Source: Ipomoea triloba (Eukaryota; Streptophyta; Magnoliopsida; Solanales; Convolvulaceae). From it: DNA of 64,000 nt. The notes beneath the pieces are model-generated. The model ran no database searches. It was not told the DNA's origin and saw only the letters and a program-made list of their open reading frames with translations. Below are positions 56,875 through 64,000 of this stretch, one piece after another. The stretch is taken from the NCBI RefSeq assembly GCF_003576645.1, contig NC_044922.1, forward strand, positions 541,351-605,350, in the 5' to 3' direction. A program made the position numbers and the translations under genes. Numbering within the stretch: the stretch's first letter is position 1; each line of letters begins with the position of its first letter.

Positions 56875-59800
56875 CTAAACTTTGGTTGTGAGCCCAAAGC
56901 CAAAGGGGAAGAGGGGGTCATAATGTGGGTCACCAACGTTCATGGGCAGTTGCTCTACATTCTTGAACCAAGTCCGAGGTAACTTTCCGGTGAAAGGGTA
57001 GTCTCCAAACAAGACGTCTGCAACGCCGCCACCTTCGGTGCCCGGGAGCCAGGCAGCCACCAAAGCATCGATCAACGGCAGATATGGTTCGATCACCAGA
57101 GGCCTACCGGAAACCAGCACGACAACACATTTCATGATTAGACAAACGTTAGAAACTATGGTGAGGCCTGGTTCAGGGATGGTCAAGTTGAGGCTGTCCC
57201 CATAGTATTCAACGTAGGGAAACTCCCCCACAACAACTATGGCGTAGGAAAAGTTGTTGGATTTTATGAATTCGATCTTAGGGTTCTCGTTGTAGACTAC
57301 TTTTGTCTCTGGATCAACCACCCGCGTTATGCCAGTTAAAACCGTTGTTCCTATAAAAGATTATACAACACTTTTCATAAGTTATATTATTCAAGATGAG
57401 TATTATATTATTCGCGATATTTACCATACCAATAGTCATATTGTTGCCACTATAGCCTTCCCAAGTGATTGTCCAGCCACCACATTGATTGCCAATATTA
57501 TGAGCATGAGTTCCGGCAACCAATACTTTTGCTGCCTTTTTGGGGAGAGGAAGTAAAGGCTCATCGCCATTTTGCCCATTCTTCAACAAAACAAGTGATT
57601 TCCTCACTGCTTCTCTTCCTAACTCTCTATGAGCCTAATCAACACATGAATCACATAGGCTAATAGGGGGTTCATTTACTAATCGGAGAAAAAAAAAATA
57701 GAGAATGCGTTTACTTGTACATAAACGGTTATAAGTTAGTCTTGAACTCACTTGGCTGCCAACGTGATGAACTAGACTGTGATCAGCCAAAGGGTTTTCG
57801 AAGAGACCCATTGTAAACTTGACTCTCAAGATCCTCTTCACGGCGTCATCAATTCGACTCATTGGAATGAACTTGTTCTTCACCAAATAACCTAAGGTAT
57901 CCATGAACTCTGTGTAGTTATATGGCACCATCACCTGCATGCAACATGAATTAACCTAGGTTTCTTTTGTATCAAGTATAAACAATAACAATTTTATGCT
58001 TGATTACACGGAATACTGTGGAGATATATTGGGTACAAGTAATCCTAGTATATGCTTAGTTGTACTGAATGAGAACAATTGCTTATTGTACATAGTACAT
58101 GGTACAACTCAAAAAGCATACATAGTACCCAACATGAAAAGTATGGTAGAAATCTTTGTATATAAATAGATGAAGTTAGAAAGAGTGTAAGTCTTAGATG
58201 CAAACCATGTCAATGCCAGCTTGGATGCCTTTTAGAACTGAGTAAGTGTAGTTTGCATGTTCTGGATCTGTGATTTTGTCTATACCCAACCAATTTGAGA
58301 TGACAAAGCCCTATAAAAAAACACAAAAAAATCACTCTTATATGCTCGATCAGATATAAATTATGTCCTGATACTTGTATTTTGATCTCGAGAACTAGAT
58401 TTAACTGTAAATTTAGTGTACCCTGAATTTAAGAGTGCCTTTGAGGAAGTCGGTGATGAGATAACGGTCGGCGTGCACCTTTTGGCCGTTGAAGGTGTTG
58501 TAGGAGAGAGCAATGGTGGAAATGCCATTGATGATGGAGTGGTAGAATCCAGGCATGTGGATGCTTAGGAGTTCATGCCAACCTATAACGGTGTCGTTTT
58601 CATCTTTCCCCTTTGTTGTGCCACCATCTCCAACAAAGTTCCTTGCGCATGCTGCTACTTTGGTCCTGACAAATAATTGATAGATCAAACTCATCATCAT
58701 TAAGATTATTGCGACGGAAATTCAGAGTTATTATCTGATGGTTTGTATGAGATAAACTTGCTTATATGTACTGCCATCCAAAAAGTAAATGACAATTTGT
58801 TTTTTAATTCGTATATTTATCAAAGGTGACTGGTACAAGTAGTCGAAAAACCTCATTACCGTGTTATAAAACCTAATTTACATCCACTTTGATGATCAAG
58901 ATATTCAACCACACTTTTCTGAACCGCTGAAATTTTTATTTTTATTTTTTGACCACCTGATTGTTGAAAATTATGACAACTACCCGTTGTCAACGTTAAC
59001 TTATACGTCTAAATTTTTCGACCTTGTTAGGCAGTCGCCTGATTCATATAGTAAATAATTCTCCTAAATTTTAAAGGTTTGTAAAAAAACTTGATTTTCA
59101 ATCATAAATTCTAAAATTTTAACCACTTTTCATGATTAGAATAATACATCCTCATAGTCTCATAAGACAACTAACCATAATGAAATTAAACTTACTTGCC
59201 ACCAACAAAGGGTACACCCTTGCGGTAAGAGGGAGGAATATGACCTTGTAACCCACCAACAATCTCACTTGTCATTTCCCTCACAATTTCCACTTCTTCA
59301 CTAAACGTCTCGTAACACCTTCCCCATCTTGGATCTCTGCATACCTTAGCTTCCACCAAAATGTAAATGTAATAATTTATAAAAATTCATGAATATATAA
59401 TTAATTAAGGTTAGTTTACGTACAAACGCAGACATGTATGTATAGAATAAATTTTATGCAAAATCATCTCGATCAAGCGAATCATATTATATAGTGTATA
59501 TATATATACCGAGACGCAGGGACCAAAAACATATGGAATGCCGGTAGCTCTAGCTTCAAGTGCAGTTGCTGCACCTATCCTCCTTACTAGCTCTGCATCT
59601 CTGCAAAATGCATAATAAAATATAATACTTTATATTGTACGTCGCTTTTGGTCCTATAGGTTTGGTGTCATCCACTATTGATGTATAATTATAAATATTA
59701 CCACTATAAATGCACGATTATTCTCTTGTATGCATGTATTTTTTCACTTTCAATCTTTCTAGTGAAAAATCTGTTGAAATTAAGATCTTGTGAATTTTGC

Positions 59801-60173
59801 CATGCAACTTGTGAGTGATTAGATTTTATAGACAATCCTACCTAGCACGCTCTTGTAGGGATCAGAGCAAGACTTAATGAACTTTTTGCCTATAAATTAA
59901 ATTTTAGTCACTCATAAGTCTTATATATATGTCAGGATTTGGTGAGTTTTACAAAAACAGAAGTTGTGTGACATAAGGTGGAGCGACCTAGCAACCTATT
60001 GACTTTCTTAATTTGAGCTGGTAGACAACTTAGACCAGCTTGCCTCTTTATAAGAATGAATTTACCCATGTACACATCCTTAAATAGTGGCTGTGATTTC
60101 CTCCTTCAGGCAAAAACTTTATAAGACACACACATAGTGGCTGTGATTTCCTCCTTTAGGCAAAAACTTTATA

Positions 60174-60261
<88 letters not shown>

Positions 60262-60721
60262 ACCTTGTTGCTCCAAGCCCAATATTGTGAGGAAAAATGG
60301 TGGCCTTATACACATTATTATTCCCATGAACACCATCACTCCCATAAATCATGGGAATCCCAAGCCTAGAAGACATTGCCCCCTTTTGAAACCCATTTAT
60401 CATCTCAATCCACTCCTCCGCCGTCGCGTTCCGCCGCGGCGAGCTGCCGGCGCCGCTCAGCACGCTTCCCAACCACCGATCTCTCACCACCGCCGCCGTC
60501 AAATTCTCCCGATCAACCTGCGTCATTTGCCCAATCTTTTCCTCCAACGTCATCCGCCTCAAAAGGTCTCTAATCCTTGCCCCTATCTTCTTATTTGGGT
60601 CCTTGTAAACCTTGTATTCTTCTTCTTCTTGTTCTGCTCCAATGGCCGCCATGCATGAACATAATATGATGACTAAAACTAGAACTCCTAATAATGGGAC
60701 TACGTTTCTTGCGATTTTCAT
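56875..60721 (-). CDS. GH3 exo-beta-glucosidase-like protein with substituted active site
   Basis: Exons in transcript order: 60721-60264, 59600-59510, 59344-59196, 58665-58422, 58310-58206, 57934-57752, 57634-57430, 57350-56875 (1911 nt, 636 aa; plant GH3 exohydrolases are about 600-630). A signal peptide (about 1-29) indicates secretion or apoplast. Family landmarks: [64 protein letters not shown] and FPFGFGL. GH3 enzymes of this type release glucose from beta-glucans. Key changes: the nucleophile position reads GFVISNWLG (Asn320; family SDW), and the glucose-binding Lys-His before FVGDGGT reads Arg241-Asn242. The acid/base Glu is kept (PYVEYYGD, Glu526), as is Trp321. Exon 3 uses a weak acceptor (gctaag). 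The reading frame is otherwise intact with good splice sites, so it looks expressed yet catalytically impaired. Confidence 0.88.
60086..60182. repeat. 50-bp tandem duplication beside the CA repeat
   Basis: 'atagtggctgtgatttcctc' through 'caaaaactttata(a/g)gacacaca' occurs at about 60086-60135 and 60136-60182, in intron 1 of the GH3 gene. Only two or three differences. Confidence 0.85.
60175..60259. repeat. (CA)n microsatellite, about 42 units
   Basis: Uninterrupted CA run. On the gene's strand it is (GT)n starting four to five bases inside intron 1 of the GH3 gene, directly after the donor gtaagt. Confidence 0.95.
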
Positions 60722-61775
60722 TTTTGTTTTTTTACGATGTTGTCGGGAATGTTATACTATGATGTTTTTCGGAGACTTACTATGATGTTTTGTATGTATG
60801 CATCAAATTCAAACTCGAGGTCTTACTTATAGGAAACTAATTAATTAACTTCTTCACTATAGAGCTACCCGTGACCTCCTTGCATTAATTTGTGGGGAAC
60901 ATTAATGGCTTGGTTTGAAGGCTTTTTTTGAATAAGGGAAAAGTTGGCTTCATTAAGCATGGGTTGACGTTGATATTTTTGTGCCATGAAAGCTGCTACT
61001 ATAAGAAAAATCAAATCAAATTTACTCAAAAAAAATTCATAACAATAAATTACTAAAATTTGTATTTATTTAATTTATCAACGAATTTTCGTAGGTAAAT
61101 ATTGAAATTCCTACGTATTTAAGCTGTAATTGTTTAATTCACAGTTAAATATGTAGATATTTTACTTTTTTTTTTTTTTTTTTGGTAGTGTGCCTGGATT
61201 GGACATATGTACCATGGAGTTATCTATGCCACAAGAACAAAAATGCATGATGAAGTGGTGGGAAGAATTAGTGGTTTGATTTGATAGATGGCCACTTCTG
61301 AAAGAAGGAAAAGCTTAGCACTACAATGAAGTATAATAGTATGAAAGTTGAAATTTTGGGATGCATGAAAGCTGCATGGATCCCACATTGTGTGGCAACA
61401 ATAGATTTGAATGTCATAATACATTCTACATTGTTTCCCCATGGTAAAAACCTAAAGGAATTATCTAAAGTCATATAGTGACATAGATTATGATCGAGAT
61501 GCTGATTTTGTTTTCCTGTAGCTACAACGAAAGTTTTATAAAATAATTAAACGACGCAATTGACTTATACGTTTAAATTTTTTTGATCTTTTTAGACAGT
61601 CGTAAATTGTGTATTTTGAACGCAGTCTACTTTACAATGTGGATCCAGATTCACAGAATAATTTGCGGGTATTATTTAAAAGTAGCATAATTTGGGTAAT
61701 GTAATTGCATAAAACATACTATAATAAGCTCCAAATCATCAACATAATAAATGCTAAAACCCTTAACCCCTTAGC
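60722..61775 (-). promoter_or_regulatory. Spacer between the two GH3 genes
   Basis: Upstream region of the left GH3 gene and 3' flank of the right one. A T-run lies at about 61167-61184. No ORF with recognisable similarity and no clear TATA box. Confidence 0.4.
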
Positions 61776-64000
61776 CTATACTTTAGTGGTGAGTCCAAAC
61801 CCAAACGGAAAGAGAGGATCGTAGTTAGGATCGCCGACGTTCATGGGCAGCTGGTCCACGTTCTTGAACCAAGTTCTCGACAGTTTTCCGGTGAACGGAA
61901 AATCCCCGAACAGGACATCGGCGACGCCCTGCCCTTCCGATCCGGGGAGCCACGCGGCCACCAAAGCGTCAATCGACGTCAGATACGGCTCGATCACCAC
62001 CGGCCGGCCGGAGATGAGAACGACGACGCATTTCACGGTTTGGCAAACGTTGGAGATGGTGTTGAGGCCCGGGTCGGGTATGGTGAGGTTGAGGTTGTCG
62101 CCGAAGAACTCGGCGTAGGGGCTCTCTCCGACCACCACGACGGCGTAGGAAAAGTTGTTGGATTTCACGAACTCCGTGTCGGGGTTTTCGTTGTACACTA
62201 CTTTTGTCTCAGGATCAACTGCTCCCGTTATGCCGGTTAGAATGGTAGTTCCTGTAAAAAAAAGAAAAAAATTAGAAAACTCTATCATCAAATGTAACAA
62301 GTTTTTTCAATCATTTTCAACCCGGGTTGATAAGAGCATCCATATTAGTGCAGTTTACACAGTTTTTTAAAAAAACATAGCTGATGTGGAGGAGAGAGGG
62401 AGAGAAGAGAGATAATTTGAGGGCTTCCCTCAAGAGATGAGTTTTTTGTGGATCCCGCAGCACAGAGAAAGAGGAGGTGACAGCGTATTGCTAGGCGTTT
62501 CGTGCACAATGGGGAGAGAAGAGAGATAATTTGAGGACTTCCTCCCAGGGATAAGTTTTTTGTGGGTCCTGTCGCACAAAGAAAGAGGAGGTGACAGCGC
62601 ACTGCTAGGCGTATCTCGCACAAGGGGGCGCGTGCACGCTCCGACTGGCACGTCCTCACTGTTAAACATTTTTTTTTTCTCTCATTTCTCTCTTACTTTG
62701 GCACCTAAAAACATCACTATTGAGGTTGCTCTAGTAACAATACAAGATTTTTCTATGATACTCATACAAAAGACATTTTAATTGAAATTTCGAATTTTGA
62801 TTGATTAGGGTGATCGAGAATCTCGAGTTTTCTAGACATATATTTTGACATACCGGTAGTAATGTTGTTGCCAGCATAGCCTTGCCAAGTGATTGTCCAG
62901 CCACCACATTGATTGCCAATATTGTGAGCATGAGTTCCAGCAACCAATATTTTTGGTGCCTTTTTGGGTAGAGGAAGTAAAGGCTCATCGGCGTTTTCGC
63001 CATTTTTCAACAAAACAAGTGATTTCCTCACGGCTTCTCTTGCCAACTCTCTATGGGCCTAATAATCACAATCACATAACATTAAACACGATAACATTAT
63101 CAAAATTTACAGAGGTAAGCTCAAATGCGACCAGATCTTAACATGCACTATTAGGTATGCAAAAACGCACTATATAATGTTAGGAAACGCACAATGCACT
63201 ACAAAACACACCATTAAGTATGCATGCATCACCTCAAAACACACCATTAGGTGTGGTGAGGTATGATGCATTTTTTTGGTATGTGGTGCGTTGATGCATT
63301 TCATTGTTGTGCGTTTCCTAACACTATTAGTGCGTTTTTACATATATACCGAATGGTGCGGCTGCCCCAACCGCATATTAAGTTGACCGCCCGCACTGAA
63401 ACTTGACCATATATATATATATATATACACACACAAATGAAACTATATAACATTTTATTGACTTGATCTTGTGAGACGAGTGTTGGGTATGAACTCACCT
63501 GGCTTCCTAGATGATGTGCAAGGCTATTATCAGCCAAAGGATTTTCAAAGAGACCCATAGTGAATTTGACTCTCAATATTCTCTTAACGGCGTCGTCTAT
63601 CCGACTTGTGGGAATGAAGTTGTTTTTCACCAAGTAGGTTAAAGTGTTTATGAATTCAGTGTGGTTATATGGCACCATGACCTGCACGAACAAAATTAAA
63701 GTTATTATTCTAAAAAACACGTTTTTCATCATATCATGACTCAACTGTACGTATTAGTTGCATCCCGAATGCATATACCAAAAAGATAAAGCAAGCTACA
63801 TGATTTGTCCATACACATTTTATTAACGATTGGTGTTGGTCCGTTTTCGACTACCCATTAATCGTAAAACCAAAAATATACACACACAAAGAAGATAAAG
63901 CAGCTACTATACAAACCATGTCAATGCCAGCTTCTATGCCTTTCAAAACCGAGTAGGTGTAGTTTGAGTGTTCTGGGTATGTGATTTTATCTATACCCAT
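61776..64000 (-). CDS. GH3 exo-beta-glucosidase, tandem paralogue (3' part only)
   Basis: Exons in transcript order: (beyond right edge)-64000-63917, 63681-63499, 63058-62854, 62251-61776. The three complete exons are 183, 205 and 476 nt, identical in length to exons 6-8 of the neighbouring gene, so this is a direct tandem duplicate in the same orientation. It carries [14 protein letters not shown], the acid/base region [12 protein letters not shown], and ends [11 protein letters not shown]. The window stops at ...MGID, just three codons after the expected nucleophile position, so activity cannot be judged. Where they differ, this copy is the more family-like (PYAE rather than PYVE). Intron 7 here carries a MITE-like insertion. 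Confidence 0.88.
62333..62738. mobile_element. MITE-like insertion in the GH3 paralogue intron
   Basis: The left end, gagcatccatattagtg (from about 62333), is inverted at the right end (cactattgaggttgctc, to about 62733). Most positions agree over 17 bases. The interior contains a 114-bp tandem duplication and is GC-richer than the host intron. The neighbouring gene's corresponding intron is only 79 bases and lacks it. Target duplication is uncertain. Confidence 0.55.
62401..62628. repeat. 114-bp tandem duplication within the MITE-like insertion
   Basis: Copies start at 62401 and 62515 (agagaagagagataatttga), about 85-90 percent alike. Both contain 'aaagaggaggtgacagcg' and 'tgctaggcgt'. Confidence 0.85.
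63120..63420. other. Low-complexity stretch in GH3 paralogue intron 6
   Basis: Repeated 'aaaacgcact', 'caccattaggt(a/g)tg' and 'gatgcatt' motifs occur in both orientations, followed by (TA)n at 63411-63426. The arms 63160-63260 and 63260-63350 are partly inverted (gttaggaaacgcac against gtgcgtttcctaac). Probably a small foldback element. Confidence 0.5.

Noticed and set aside
60137..60658. 173-codon forward frame with poly His-Thr
   Set aside because: Reads through the CA microsatellite and antisense of GH3 exon 1.

Overview
The window is nuclear DNA of a flowering plant. Its genes carry many introns, mostly GT-AG. The proteins are plant-type (RHF2A-like RING ligase, CML41-like calmodulin-like protein, RTM2-like alpha-crystallin protein, plant GH3 exo-beta-glucosidases), and the spacers are AT-rich and hold CACTA, Helitron, hAT, copia, SINE and MITE remains. 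Intron size and gene style fit a eudicot; I cannot name the species. One N at 7087 indicates a draft assembly. All gene models were spliced by hand from splice sites and reading frame. Every complete model sums to a whole number of codons.

Layout. 1-2914: 3' part of a CACTA (En/Spm) transposon with transposase-like exons, a subterminal repeat field and a terminal repeat ending ...TAGTAGTG. 2915-9765: nested transposon debris, comprising an inverted Helitron-like end, an hAT-like terminus and a 5.04-kb non-autonomous Helitron (4632-9670) built mostly of three ~1.2-1.35 kb AT-rich tandem units. 10248-18146 (+): RFC1, the large subunit of the replication clamp loader (22 coding exons, 997 aa). 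19050-21467 (+): small mitochondrial protein resembling succinate dehydrogenase subunit 6. 23058-24856 (-): RHF2A-like RING-H2 E3 ligase. 27303-27791 (-): cysteine-cluster protein of unknown function. 27792-31669: gene-poor, with a copia remnant and a SINE-like element. 31670-32287 (+): CML41-like EF-hand protein. 33688-35990 (-): RING-HC protein. 37040-37705 (-): RTM2-like small-HSP-domain membrane protein. 38159-40794 (-): mitochondrial ribosomal protein uL15m. 43180-55900 (+): SMC3 of cohesin (28 coding exons, 1203 aa). 56875-60721 (-): GH3 beta-glucosidase-like gene (636 aa). 61776-64000 (-): tandem paralogue of it, running off the right edge.

The genes do not form an operon or visible gene cluster. 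RFC1 (clamp loading) and SMC3 (sister-chromatid cohesion) both act at the replication fork, but they lie 25 kb apart with unrelated genes between, so I read this as coincidence. The only local family is the GH3 tandem pair.

Most worth a second look: (1) the complete GH3 gene has Asn where the family's catalytic nucleophile Asp should be, and Arg-Asn in place of the glucose-binding Lys-His pair, so it looks like a secreted pseudoenzyme beside a paralogue; (2) SMC3 contains two U12-type introns of different subtypes (AT-AC and GT-AG) plus an apparent GC-AG intron; (3) a ~354-bp near-perfect foldback element lies in an SMC3 intron; (4) the Helitron has a duplicated 5' end, three long internal tandem units, an exact 42-bp-period array and an assembly scar; (5) a (GT)n tract begins right at the first splice donor of the GH3 gene.
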